DNA from: Parerythrobacter lutipelagi
GTDB taxonomy: Bacteria > Pseudomonadota > Alphaproteobacteria > Sphingomonadales > Sphingomonadaceae
Direction: 5' to 3'
Assembly (NCBI RefSeq): GCF_005434975.1
Contig: NZ_SKCJ01000002.1
Span: 1 to 64,000, forward strand
Length of the DNA stretch: 64,000 nucleotides
Below are positions 33,312-42,591 of the stretch, in pieces. Every line of letters starts with the position of its first letter. The stretch's first letter is position 1. The notes beneath the pieces are model-generated. The model was not told the DNA's origin and did not search any database. It saw only the letters and a program-made list of their open reading frames with translations. Position numbers and translations under genes: made by a program.

Positions 33312-36300
33312 GCAAGCTTCTCGACCGCCTGACCTTTTTCAACCAGAAGAAAGTCGCCTTTTCCGAAGGCCACGGCGTCACCACCAATGAGAACCGCGAC
33401 TGGGAGGATAGCTATCGCAGGCGTTGGCAGCACGATAAGATCGTGCGCAGCACCCACGGAGTGAACTGCACCGGCTCGTGTTCCTGGAAAATCTACGTCA
33501 AGGGCGGGATCATTACGTGGGAAACGCAGCAGACCGATTATCCGCGAACAAGGCCCGATCTGCCCAACCATGAGCCGCGCGGTTGTCCGCGCGGGGCGAG
33601 CTATAGCTGGTACATCTATTCGGCCCAGCGGCTGAAATATCCGATGATACGCTCGCGCTTGCTCAAGCTGTGGCGTGAGGCGCGGGTGGTTCGCACCCCG
33701 GTTGCAGCCTGGGCGTCGATCGTCGAGGATCCGGTCAAGCGCAAGAGCTATACGGCCATTCGCGGCCATGGCGGATTTGTTCGCTCGACATGGGATGAAG
33801 TCAACGAGATCATCGCTGCGGCGAACGCCTACACTGCCAAGACTTATGGCCCTGACCGGGTCATTGGTTTCTCGCCGATCCCGGCGATGTCGATGGTCTC
33901 CTACGCCGCTGGTTCGCGCTATCTCTCGCTGCTCGGTGGTACCTGCATGAGCTTCTACGATTGGTATTGCGACCTTCCTCCCTCATCCCCGCAAACCTGG
34001 GGCGAACAGACCGATGTTCCCGAAAGCGCCGACTGGTACAACGCCGGATTCCTGATGATGTGGGGTTCGAACGTTCCGCAGACGAGAACTCCTGATGCGC
34101 ACTTCATGACCGAAGCCCGCTATCGCGGCACCAAGGTGGCGGTTGTCTCACCTGACTATGCCGAAGCCACCAAGTTCGCCGACCTCTGGCTCAATCCCAA
34201 GCAAGGCACCGATGCGGCCCTGGCGATGGCCATGGGCCATGTCATCCTGCGCGAATATCACCTCGATCGTCAGGCGGAATATTTCGAGGATTACTGTCGC
34301 AAATATTCCGACATGCCGATGCTGGTGCGACTGGTCGAGAAAGATGGCGCCTACGTACCCGAGAACCTGCTGCGTGCGGCTGACTTCCTTGACGGTTTGG
34401 AAGAGGAGAACAACCCCGACTGGAAGACAGTCGCAATCGATGAAAACACCGATGAAGTCGTTGCGCCCAATGGTTCGGCAGGCTTTCGCTGGGGCGAACA
34501 GGGCAAATGGAATCTCGAGGAAAAAGATGGCCGCGGAAACGACACAGTGCTCCGCCTAACCAACATCCTCGATGCCCATCACGACGAAACGATCGAAGTA
34601 GCCTTTCCGTACTTCGGCAACCGCGAGCATGATCATTTCCAAGGCACAGACCATCCCAGCGTGCTCAAGCGACGCGTGCCAGTACGCCAGCTGCAGCTGA
34701 AAGAAGGCAAAGCCTTTGTCGCAACTGTGTTCGACCTCTTTTGCGCCAATTATGGCCTCGACCGGGGCCTCGGCGGCGAGCATGTCGCCCGTGATTACAG
34801 TGAAATGGTGCCCTACACTCCCGCTTGGGCCGAGAAGATTACCGGCGTGCCGGCAGACCAGATCATTACGATTGCGCGCGAGTTCGCGGGTAATGCCGAG
34901 ACGACCAACGGCAAATCGATGGTCATTCTCGGAGCCGGGCTCAACCACTGGTATCACATGGACATGAATTATCGCGGCATTATCAACCTGTTGGTGATGT
35001 GCGGCTGCGTCGGCCAGTCTGGCGGCGGCTGGTCGCATTATGTCGGACAGGAGAAGCTGCGTCCGCAGACAGGATGGCTTCCTCTGGCATTCGCCTTGGA
35101 CTGGAACCGTCCGCCGCGGCAGATGAACTCCACGAGCTTTTTCTACGCACACACCGACCAATGGCGATACGAAACCCTCGATGTGGAGGAGATCCTGTCG
35201 CCAACCGCGCCCGAGGGTGATTGGGATGCAAGCCTGATCGATTACAATGTGCGGGCCGAACGGATGGGTTGGTTGCCGTCAGCGCCGCAATTGAAGACGA
35301 ACCCGCTCGAAGTGGGCAAGGCCGCCAAGGCGTCAGGCAAGGAGGCCAAAGACTACGTTGCCGATGCGCTCAAATCCGGCGAGCTTGAAATGTCCTGCTT
35401 CGATCCGGATGATCCGGCAAATTGGCCGCGCAACATGTTTGTGTGGCGCTCCAACCTGCTGGGGTCGTCTGGCAAGGGCCACGAATACTTCCTCAAACAC
35501 CTGCTTGGCACAGCCCACGGCGTGCAGGGCAAGGACCTGGGTGAAACCGGCGCGCAGAAACCGAAGGAAGTAAAGTGGCATGACGATGCGCCGAAAGGCA
35601 AACTTGACCTGCTGGTAACGCTCGATTTCCGCATGTCGACGACCTGCGTCTACTCCGACATCGTGCTGCCGACCGCGAGCTGGTATGAGAAAGACGATCT
35701 CAACACGTCCGATATGCACCCGTTCATCCACCCACTGTCGGCTGCAGTCGATCCGGTCTGGGAATCGCGCAGCGACTGGGACATCTACAAGGGGATAGCG
35801 AAGAAATTCTCCGAAGTGGCGCCCGAAGTGCTTGGCGTCGAACAGGACGTGGTGTTGACCCCGATCCAGCACGATACTCCGAACGAGATCGCGCAGCCCT
35901 ATGATGTGGCCGATTGGGGCAAAGGAGATGTCGAGCCGATACCCGGCAAGACGATGGCGACGGTTGCCGTAGTAGAGCGCGATTATCCGGGGCTCTACGA
36001 GCGATTTTCTTCGCTTGGGCCGCTGATGGACAAGCTCGGTAATGGCGGCAAGGGGATCGCCTGGAACACTGAAACCGAGGTCGAGAACCTTCGCAAGCTC
36101 AACGGAGCCAGAAGCGAGGAGGGCTCGGCCAAGGGTGCGCCCCGTATCGATTCCGCTATCGATGCTGCTGAAGTGATCCTGATGCTGGCGCCGGAGACCA
36201 ATGGCGAGGTCGCAGTCAAAGCATGGGAAGCGATTTCGAAGAACACCGGCCGCGATCACACTCATCTTGCATTGCCCAAGGAAGAGGAGAAGATCCGCTT

Positions 36301-37045
36301 CCGCGACATCCAGGCCCAACCGAGGAAGATCATCTCCTCGCCGACATGGTCGGGGCTTGAGAGCGAGCATGTCTGCTACAACGCAGGCTATACCAACGTG
36401 CACGAGTTGATCCCTTGGCGCACGCTGACCGGGAGGCAGCAGCTCTATCAGGATCACAAATGGATGCGCGCCTTTGGCGAAGGGTTCTGCGTTTATCGCC
36501 CGCCGATCGATACGAAGGCGGTCAAGCCGATGCTCGATGAAGCCAAGGATGCGCCGCACGTAATCCTGAACTTCATCACTCCGCACCAGAAGTGGGGCAT
36601 CCACTCGACCTACACCGACAACCTCTTGATGCTGACTTTGTCACGTGGTGGGCCGATCGTGTGGATGAGCGAGGTCGATGCCGCCAAGGCAGGACTGGTT
36701 GATAATGACTGGGTGGAAACCTTCAACAGCAATGGCGCACTGGTAGCCCGGGTGGTGGTCTCGCAGCGCATGAAGGAAGGCACCCTGTTCATGTATCATG
36801 CGCAGGAGAAGCTCACCAATATGCCCGGCTCGCCGCTGACCGGCCAGCGCGGCGGCATTCATAATTCAGTGACGCGCGCTGTACTGAAACCCACCCATAT
36901 GATCGGCGGTTATGTCCAGCTTGCCTACGGCTTCAACTATTACGGCACGGTGGGCTCAAACCGCGATGAATATGTCATCGTCCGCAAACTCAGTAAGGTC
37001 GACTGGCTCGAAGAAGCTCTGCCTGAAGGGGAGACCGTAGCATGA
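33308..37045 (+). CDS. narG: Respiratory nitrate reductase alpha subunit
   Basis: Molybdenum subunit of the cytoplasm-facing membrane nitrate reductase, reducing nitrate to nitrite with quinol electrons. The product has 1245 residues, close to E. coli NarG. The FS0 cluster is bound by HGVNCTGSC. The Mo-ligand Asp lies in YDWYCDLPPSSPQTWGEQTD, and GLNHWYHMDMNYRG and GCVGQSGGGW are conserved. The N-terminus SKLLDRLTFFNQKK is the usual vestigial leader. It overlaps narK and narH by ATGA junctions. Confidence 0.98.
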   Translation: MSKLLDRLTFFNQKKVAFSEGHGVTTNENRDWEDSYRRRWQHDKIVRSTHGVNCTGSCSWKIYVKGGIITWETQQTDYPRTRPDLPNHEPRGCPRGASYSWYIYSAQRLKYPMIRSRLLKLWREARVVRTPVAAWASIVEDPVKRKSYTAIRGHGGFVRSTWDEVNEIIAAANAYTAKTYGPDRVIGFSPIPAMSMVSYAAGSRYLSLLGGTCMSFYDWYCDLPPSSPQTWGEQTDVPESADWYNAGFLMMWGSNVPQTRTPDAHFMTEARYRGTKVAVVSPDYAEATKFADLWLNPKQGTDAALAMAMGHVILREYHLDRQAEYFEDYCRKYSDMPMLVRLVEKDGAYVPENLLRAADFLDGLEEENNPDWKTVAIDENTDEVVAPNGSAGFRWGEQGKWNLEEKDGRGNDTVLRLTNILDAHHDETIEVAFPYFGNREHDHFQGTDHPSVLKRRVPVRQLQLKEGKAFVATVFDLFCANYGLDRGLGGEHVARDYSEMVPYTPAWAEKITGVPADQIITIAREFAGNAETTNGKSMVILGAGLNHWYHMDMNYRGIINLLVMCGCVGQSGGGWSHYVGQEKLRPQTGWLPLAFALDWNRPPRQMNSTSFFYAHTDQWRYETLDVEEILSPTAPEGDWDASLIDYNVRAERMGWLPSAPQLKTNPLEVGKAAKASGKEAKDYVADALKSGELEMSCFDPDDPANWPRNMFVWRSNLLGSSGKGHEYFLKHLLGTAHGVQGKDLGETGAQKPKEVKWHDDAPKGKLDLLVTLDFRMSTTCVYSDIVLPTASWYEKDDLNTSDMHPFIHPLSAAVDPVWESRSDWDIYKGIAKKFSEVAPEVLGVEQDVVLTPIQHDTPNEIAQPYDVADWGKGDVEPIPGKTMATVAVVERDYPGLYERFSSLGPLMDKLGNGGKGIAWNTETEVENLRKLNGARSEEGSAKGAPRIDSAIDAAEVILMLAPETNGEVAVKAWEAISKNTGRDHTHLALPKEEEKIRFRDIQAQPRKIISSPTWSGLESEHVCYNAGYTNVHELIPWRTLTGRQQLYQDHKWMRAFGEGFCVYRPPIDTKAVKPMLDEAKDAPHVILNFITPHQKWGIHSTYTDNLLMLTLSRGGPIVWMSEVDAAKAGLVDNDWVETFNSNGALVARVVVSQRMKEGTLFMYHAQEKLTNMPGSPLTGQRGGIHNSVTRAVLKPTHMIGGYVQLAYGFNYYGTVGSNRDEYVIVRKLSKVDWLEEALPEGETVA

Positions 37046-38568
37046 AAATTCGCGCGCAAATCGGCAAGGTTCTGAACCTCGACAAATGCATTGGCTGTCA
37101 CACCTGCTCGGTCACCTGCAAGAATGTATGGACCAGCCGTGAAGGGATGGAATACGCTTGGTTCAACAATGTCGAAACCAAGCCCGGCATTGGCTACCCC
37201 AAGGACTGGGAGAACCAGAAACGCTGGAAAGGGGGCTGGGAGCGGGTTCCAGGAGGATCAATCCGGCCCAGGATGGGCGGCAAGTGGCGGGTGCTGGCGA
37301 AGATTTTTGCCAATCCCGATCTGCCAGAGATCGACGATTATTATGAACCCTTCACTTTCGACTACGCCCATCTTCAGCAGGCGGGTGAGAGTAAGGCCTT
37401 TCCGACCGCACGCGCGCGGAGCCTGATATCGGGCAAGCGGATGGAGAAGATCGAATGGGGTCCGAACTGGGAAGAAATTCTTGGCGGCGAGTTCTCCAAA
37501 CGTTCGGAGGACTACAACTTCGAAGGTGTTCAGAAGGAGATTTACGGCCAGTTCGAAAACACCTTCATGATGTATCTGCCAAGGCTGTGCGAGCACTGCC
37601 TCAACCCGACTTGCGTCGCGGCCTGTCCCTCAGGCGCGATCTACAAGCGCGAGGAAGACGGCATCGTTCTGATCGATCAGGAGGCCTGTCGTGGCTGGCG
37701 CATGTGCGTATCGGGATGTCCTTACAAGAAGATCTACTACAACTGGAAAAGCGGCAAATCGGAAAAGTGCACGTTCTGTTATCCGCGTATCGAGGCTGGT
37801 CAACCGACCGTTTGTTCTGAAACCTGCGTTGGCCGCATCCGCTACCTAGGCGTGATGCTTTATGATGCTGATCGTATCGAAGAAGCTGCATCGGCGGAAA
37901 ATGTCGAAGATCTGTATCAGGCCCAGCTCGATATCTTCCTCGATCCCAATGATCCCGAGGTAATTGAACAGGCCCGCAAGGACGGAGTGCCCGAAGCCTG
38001 GCTTGAGGCTGCGCGGCATTCGCCGGTATGGAAGATGGCCATGGAATGGAAGGTCGCCTTCCCGCTGCACCCCGAATACCGGACCCTGCCGATGGTCTGG
38101 TACGTACCGCCGCTGTCGCCGATCAACGCTGCGGCAAACGCCGGGCAGATTTCCGTGAACAACAATATGCCCGACATCCGGTCTTTGCGCATTCCGCTCA
38201 AGTATCTCGCCAATCTTCTCACGGCGGGCGACGAGGAACCGATTGCGGTCTGCCTCGAGCGCATGCTCGCCATGCGCGGCTACATGCGGGCCAAATCGAT
38301 CGACGGCGTCCATAACGAAAGCATTGCCACCGATGTTGGGCTGACCGGCGCGCAGATCGAGGAAATGTACAAGATCATGGCGCTGGCCGATTACGAGGAT
38401 CGCTTCGTGATCCCGACCGGACACCGCGAGGATGCCGAGGACATGTTCGAAGAACGCGGTTCGTGCGGCTTCTCCTTCGGCAACGGGTGCTCGGGTGGGT
38501 CAAGCAAGACCAATCTGTTCGCAACCCAAACCCGCAAAAAACTCCAGACCCCAACGGAGGTGTTCTGA
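37042..38568 (+). CDS. narH: Respiratory nitrate reductase beta subunit
   Basis: Iron-sulfur electron-transfer subunit of 508 residues. Four cluster motifs are visible: CIGCHTCSVTC (Cys16, 19, 22, 26), CEHCLNPTCVAAC, CRGWRMCVSGC and CTFCYPRIEAGQPTVCSETC. The third has Trp in place of one Cys, giving the [3Fe-4S] cluster typical of NarH. It passes electrons from NarI haems to NarG. Its stop overlaps the narJ start (TGATG). Confidence 0.98.
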   Translation: MKIRAQIGKVLNLDKCIGCHTCSVTCKNVWTSREGMEYAWFNNVETKPGIGYPKDWENQKRWKGGWERVPGGSIRPRMGGKWRVLAKIFANPDLPEIDDYYEPFTFDYAHLQQAGESKAFPTARARSLISGKRMEKIEWGPNWEEILGGEFSKRSEDYNFEGVQKEIYGQFENTFMMYLPRLCEHCLNPTCVAACPSGAIYKREEDGIVLIDQEACRGWRMCVSGCPYKKIYYNWKSGKSEKCTFCYPRIEAGQPTVCSETCVGRIRYLGVMLYDADRIEEAASAENVEDLYQAQLDIFLDPNDPEVIEQARKDGVPEAWLEAARHSPVWKMAMEWKVAFPLHPEYRTLPMVWYVPPLSPINAAANAGQISVNNNMPDIRSLRIPLKYLANLLTAGDEEPIAVCLERMLAMRGYMRAKSIDGVHNESIATDVGLTGAQIEEMYKIMALADYEDRFVIPTGHREDAEDMFEERGSCGFSFGNGCSGGSSKTNLFATQTRKKLQTPTEVF

Positions 38569-39272
38569 TGCAATCGCTTCACCTGATGTCGCTGCTGCTG
38601 CAATATCCGACCAAGGACCTGCAATCTGTTATCGGCGAAATCCGCCAGCGGCTGGATGCCGATCCGTCGCTTCCGTCCGCGTCGGTGAAGTCGCTCGCTC
38701 CGCTACTCACGCGGCTGGCGACCAGCGACATCTATGATGCGCAGGAGATCTATGTGGAACTCTTCGACCGGGGCCGGGCGCACAGCCTGCACCTGTTCGA
38801 ACACGTCCATGGTGAAAGCCGCGACCGTGGCCAGGCAATGGTCGACCTGCGCGAACGTTATCTTGCTGCGGGACTGGAACCCAGCGGCAACGAATTGCCT
38901 GACTACCTGCCGCTGTTCCTCGACTATTGCTCGACCCTGCCGGAGCAGGCCGCCCGCGAAGCGCTTTCAGAGCCTGGCGTCGTTATGGTGGCCATCGCCG
39001 CGCGTCTGGCCGAGCGGGAATCGGACTATGCGCCGCTTTTCGAATCGCTCTGCGCCATTGCCGGAGTGGAAATGGACGAAGAAGCGCAGCTGGCGCTCTC
39101 TCCGGTTGACGACCCGCAGGATCTCGAGGCGCTCGATGCGCAGTGGGAAGAAGAAGAAATCCGGTTTGGAGCCGAAGCCGCTCCAGACCCGAATGCAGCA
39201 TGCCCCAAAGTTGGGGAGATACTCGAAAGAATGCGCGAGCTTCCCGTCACCAAGACATCAGCGGGGGATTAG
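38568..39272 (+). CDS. narJ: Nitrate reductase molybdenum cofactor assembly chaperone
   Basis: Cytoplasmic chaperone of 234 residues that holds apo-NarGH for Moco insertion and membrane attachment; it is not part of the final enzyme. Family features are LHLMSLLLQYPTKDL, YVELFDRGRAHSLHLFEHVH with GESRDRGQAMVDL, and LPLFLDYCS. ATG 38568 shares a base with the narH stop. The C-terminus is acidic, as usual. Confidence 0.95.
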   Translation: MQSLHLMSLLLQYPTKDLQSVIGEIRQRLDADPSLPSASVKSLAPLLTRLATSDIYDAQEIYVELFDRGRAHSLHLFEHVHGESRDRGQAMVDLRERYLAAGLEPSGNELPDYLPLFLDYCSTLPEQAAREALSEPGVVMVAIAARLAERESDYAPLFESLCAIAGVEMDEEAQLALSPVDDPQDLEALDAQWEEEEIRFGAEAAPDPNAACPKVGEILERMRELPVTKTSAGD

Positions 39273-39275
39273 TCC

Positions 39276-39977
39276 ATGGACACCTATCTTAACCATCTGC
39301 TTTTCGGAATTTACCCGTATATCGCACTCGCCACTCTGGTGGTGGGATCGATTATTCGTTTTGACAGAGAGCCTTATAGCTGGCGCTCGGGTTCGAGCCA
39401 GCTGCTTCGACGCAAACAGCTGATGTGGGGGTCTGTGCTGTTCCATGTCGGTGTGCTGTTCGTGCTCTTCGGCCATATCGTCGGACTGTTGGTCCCCATC
39501 TGGATTTTCGACTCTTTTGCAATCAAGCATGAATGGAAGCAGGCGCTGGCGGTGTTCGGAGGTGGCTTTGCGGGAACCCTCGCCTTCATCGGCGCAACAT
39601 TGCTTCTCCATCGCCGTCTGTTCGATGCACGCATAAGGGCGAATTCGAGTTTCTCTGATACAGGGATCATTTTCCTCCTGTGGCTGCAACTGGCTATTGG
39701 CCTCGCAACCGTTCCAATTTCCCTAGGCCATATGGATGGCGAGCAAATGGTTCGCTTCATGGCTTGGGCCAACGGGATATTCACTTTCAACCCGACGGCT
39801 TCGCTCTGGCTCGATGGCTCGCACTGGATTTTCCGTGTCCATATCTTCCTGGGCCTTACAATCTTTCTGCTCTTCCCATTCACCCGTTTGGTCCACATGC
39901 TGTCTGCTCCGGTCCGCTACCTATGGCGGGGCGGCTACCAGATCGTGCGTTCGCGTAAGGATCTGAGCCATGGATGA
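39276..39977 (+). CDS. narI: Respiratory nitrate reductase gamma subunit (cytochrome b)
   Basis: Membrane anchor of 233 residues with five transmembrane helices and two b haems, oxidising quinol for NarGH. Landmarks are FGIYPYIALATLVVGSIIRF, then FHVGVLFVLFGHIVGLL with two haem-ligand histidines. The C-terminal half has RVHIFLGLTIFLLFPFTRLVH with the second pair. It lies four bases after narJ and overlaps the parvulin gene by eight bases. Confidence 0.97.
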   Translation: MDTYLNHLLFGIYPYIALATLVVGSIIRFDREPYSWRSGSSQLLRRKQLMWGSVLFHVGVLFVLFGHIVGLLVPIWIFDSFAIKHEWKQALAVFGGGFAGTLAFIGATLLLHRRLFDARIRANSSFSDTGIIFLLWLQLAIGLATVPISLGHMDGEQMVRFMAWANGIFTFNPTASLWLDGSHWIFRVHIFLGLTIFLLFPFTRLVHMLSAPVRYLWRGGYQIVRSRKDLSHG

Positions 39978-40782
39978 TGTGATGGAACGCGTGCAGGTCA
40001 GCGTCGGCGGTGTAGAGATTGCCGAAGCCGCTATCGCCGCCGAAGCCCAAAATCATCCGGCTCCCGACGCGGAGGCCGCCTGGACGGCCGCGGCCGAAGC
40101 GCTGGCAATCCGTCAGCTTCTACTTGCGGAAGCTGACCGGCTGGAAATCTCTGCCGACGAGCGCTTCGATGATGAGGGACGCAAGCTCGCAAGCGAGGAT
40201 GCCCGGATGGATGCCCTCCTTAGCCAGGAAGTCGACGTTCCTGTGGCGAACGAAGAGGAAGCAAAGCGCTTCTACGACCAGCACCGCGATCGCTTCGCCA
40301 GCGAACCGCTGGTCGAAGCAGAACATATCCTGTTTTCTGCCAGCCCCGATGACTCATTCAATTATGGTTTGGCAGTCGGTGATGCGCGTATGGCGATCCG
40401 TGAATTGGAAAAGGACCCGTCGCGCTTTGGCGAACTGGCCAAGGCCAGATCTGCCTGTCCATCGAAAGAACAAGGCGGCAATCTCGGCCAGATCGGCAAA
40501 GGACAAACGGTCGCCGAGTTCGAAACAGCGTTGTTTGCCCTATCGGAGGGCGAGCTGTGCTTGTCTCCGGTAAAATCGCCTTTCGGCGTTCACGTGATCC
40601 GTGCCGGGCGGCGGGCGGAAGGCAAGCAACTGCCGTTCGAAGTGGTCGAGCAATCGATCCGCAATTATCTCGAAGAAGCCAGCTATCGGAAAGCCGTTGC
40701 GCAATATCTGTCGATTCTGGCGAGCCAGACGGAGATCGAGGGCGTGGACTTGGCTGCAGCAGAAGGACCATTGGTTCAGTGA
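39970..40782 (+). CDS. PpiC-type (parvulin) peptidyl-prolyl isomerase of the nar operon
   Basis: Cytoplasmic parvulin of 270 residues with no signal peptide. An N-terminal helical region resembling NifM precedes the rotamase domain: VEAEHILFSASPDD, then ARSACPSKEQGGNLGQIGKG and SPVKSPFGVHVIRA. Such genes recur downstream of narGHJI and probably help fold the reductase. It overlaps narI by eight bases, and the moaA GTG start overlaps its stop (GTGA), tying cofactor synthesis to the nar operon. Confidence 0.9.
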   Translation: MDDVMERVQVSVGGVEIAEAAIAAEAQNHPAPDAEAAWTAAAEALAIRQLLLAEADRLEISADERFDDEGRKLASEDARMDALLSQEVDVPVANEEEAKRFYDQHRDRFASEPLVEAEHILFSASPDDSFNYGLAVGDARMAIRELEKDPSRFGELAKARSACPSKEQGGNLGQIGKGQTVAEFETALFALSEGELCLSPVKSPFGVHVIRAGRRAEGKQLPFEVVEQSIRNYLEEASYRKAVAQYLSILASQTEIEGVDLAAAEGPLVQ

Positions 40783-41807
40783 CGGATAATCGCGACTTCG
40801 GTGCCCCTGCCAGTGACCGGCGTGTTGACCAGTTGTTCGACGGGATCGGACGGCGGTTCGAGTATCTGCGCCTGTCCTTGACCGATGTCTGCAATTTTCG
40901 CTGCACCTATTGCCTGCCCGACGGCTACAAGAAGCCCTGCAGTCGCCCGACTGAGCTTTCCGCCGACGAAGTGCGCCGTATTGTGACAGCCTTTGCCAGA
41001 CTCGGGCTGTGGAAGGTGCGCCTGACAGGCGGCGAGCCAACTTTGCGCCGCGACTTCGACGAGATCGCCCGGACAGTTGCAAATGTACCGGGCATCCGGC
41101 GCGTGGCGATGACGACCAACGGGTATCGGCTGGCAGAAAAGGCAGCCGCCTGGCGGGCGGCAGGGATCAGCGCGATCAATGTAAGCGTGGACTCGCTCGA
41201 TCCGGCCCGGTTCGCCGAAATTACCGGGCATGACAGGTTGCGGCAAGTCCTCGCTGGTATCGACGCGGCACAAGCAGCGGGTTTTGACAGCATTAAGCTC
41301 AACGCGGTGCTGATGCGTGGTATCAACGACCGGGAACTCGAGGCAATGGTCGATTTCGTTTCGTCGCGCGATCTTTCACTCCGGTTTATCGAAGTCATGC
41401 GCACCAACGACAATGCCGAGTTCTTTGCCGAGCGGCACGTCACGGGTCAGTCTGTCATCGACCGCCTGCAGGCTCTGGGGTGGTCGCGCCTACCGCGACA
41501 GGCTGGCGCCGGTCCCGCAGTCGAGTTCGGGCATGAGCACGCGAAAGGACGGATCGGCATAATCGCGCCTTATTCGAAGGATTTCTGTTCCAGTTGCAAT
41601 CGCCTGCGCGTCTCTTCGCTTGGAAAACTGCATCTGTGCTTGTTTGGCGATGCTGGCATCAATCTGCGCCCTCTGCTCCAGAACGATGGCGCAGGGGACG
41701 AACTGATCGAACGCATCCGCAAGCTTACAGCGACCAAGGCTCCGGCGCATCGGCTTCATCAAGGAAATAGCGGTGCCACGCCGCACCTGGCATCCATCGG
41801 AGGTTGA
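40779..41807 (+). CDS. moaA: GTP 3',8-cyclase (radical SAM)
   Basis: First enzyme of molybdenum cofactor synthesis, making the cyclic intermediate from GTP. The product has 342 residues. The N-terminal cluster motif CNFRCTYC (Cys38, 42, 45) is followed by LTGGEPTLRRD. The C-terminal cluster region is CSSCNRLRVSSLGKLHLCLF, and the chain ends in the essential GG. The start is GTG 40779, overlapping the parvulin stop. An open extension upstream to 40557 lies inside that gene. Confidence 0.94.
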   Translation: MTDNRDFGAPASDRRVDQLFDGIGRRFEYLRLSLTDVCNFRCTYCLPDGYKKPCSRPTELSADEVRRIVTAFARLGLWKVRLTGGEPTLRRDFDEIARTVANVPGIRRVAMTTNGYRLAEKAAAWRAAGISAINVSVDSLDPARFAEITGHDRLRQVLAGIDAAQAAGFDSIKLNAVLMRGINDRELEAMVDFVSSRDLSLRFIEVMRTNDNAEFFAERHVTGQSVIDRLQALGWSRLPRQAGAGPAVEFGHEHAKGRIGIIAPYSKDFCSSCNRLRVSSLGKLHLCLFGDAGINLRPLLQNDGAGDELIERIRKLTATKAPAHRLHQGNSGATPHLASIGG

Positions 41808-41808
41808 A

Positions 41809-42066
41809 TTGAACCAGTCGCTTAATGTTGAACTTTGCGGCAAGCTGGCAGACAGCTACGGGGGCTCTGTCACGCTCGACATTTCACCTAGCGGCTTGCC
41901 GGTCAGGGAGCTCTTCGAGGCGGTAAGCAGTGCGTATCCCTTGCTCGCACCGATCCTCGCTGGCGGTCGCATTCGGGCTTGCGTCAACGAGACGATCGTA
42001 CCCGATGATGCGATCATTCGCCAAGGCGATACAGCGGCGCTTTTTCCTCCGGTTTCGGGCGGATGA
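41809..42066 (+). CDS. moaD: Molybdopterin synthase sulfur carrier subunit
   Basis: Ubiquitin-fold sulfur carrier of 85 residues ending in the functional GG tail (FPPVSGG), which is thiocarboxylated to deliver sulfur to MoaE. I set the start at TTG 41809: a GGAGG five bases upstream decides it, and it follows the moaA stop by one base. An in-frame GTG at 41773 would add 12 residues inside moaA without a better ribosome site. It overlaps moaE by four bases. Confidence 0.87.
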   Translation: MNQSLNVELCGKLADSYGGSVTLDISPSGLPVRELFEAVSSAYPLLAPILAGGRIRACVNETIVPDDAIIRQGDTAALFPPVSGG

Positions 42067-42518
42067 CGGCGTTTGTCGAAGTAAAGCAGGAGGTGTTCGA
42101 TCCGTCTGTATGCCTTTCGCAGTTTACAGGGCGGATCGGTGATGAAGGGGCCGTCGTAAGCTTCACCGGAAGAGCCAGAGGGCAGACCAAGGACGGTTTG
42201 CCGATCAACGCGCTGGTCCTTGAAAGCTACCGGGGCGTCACATTGGCCTCTATGCAGCAAATCGCAGCAGACGCGCACGCAAAGTTCGCAATAACCGCAA
42301 GCCATGTCATTCATCGCGCGGGCCGGATCAAACCGCTGGAGGCGATAGTGTTTGTGGCAACGGCCTCACCCCACCGCAGAGCGGCGTTCGAAGCGGCCGA
42401 CTATCTGATGGACAGGCTCAAGACAGAAGCAGTTTTTTGGAAGCGCGAGGAGCATGCAAACGGCTCGGCCTGGATCGAGCCGACCGATGCGGACAGGAGC
42501 GATGTTGCGCGCTGGTGA
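42063..42518 (+). CDS. moaE: Molybdopterin synthase catalytic subunit
   Basis: Converts the cyclic pyranopterin into molybdopterin together with MoaD. The product has 151 residues with GAVVSFTGRARGQ, LVLESYRGVT and HRAGRIKPLEAIVFVATASPHR. The catalytic lysine region is DRLKTEAVFWKRE. ATG 42063 overlaps the moaD stop (ATGA). It is the last gene of the long narK-to-moaE transcription unit; a CBS-domain gene faces it. Confidence 0.95.
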   Translation: MTAFVEVKQEVFDPSVCLSQFTGRIGDEGAVVSFTGRARGQTKDGLPINALVLESYRGVTLASMQQIAADAHAKFAITASHVIHRAGRIKPLEAIVFVATASPHRRAAFEAADYLMDRLKTEAVFWKREEHANGSAWIEPTDADRSDVARW

Positions 42519-42591
42519 AGCACGTCATCCGGATCAGCTGCGATGCAGCCTGCGACAAAACGCGCTGCAATATGCCTTTGCTTTGTTTGGT

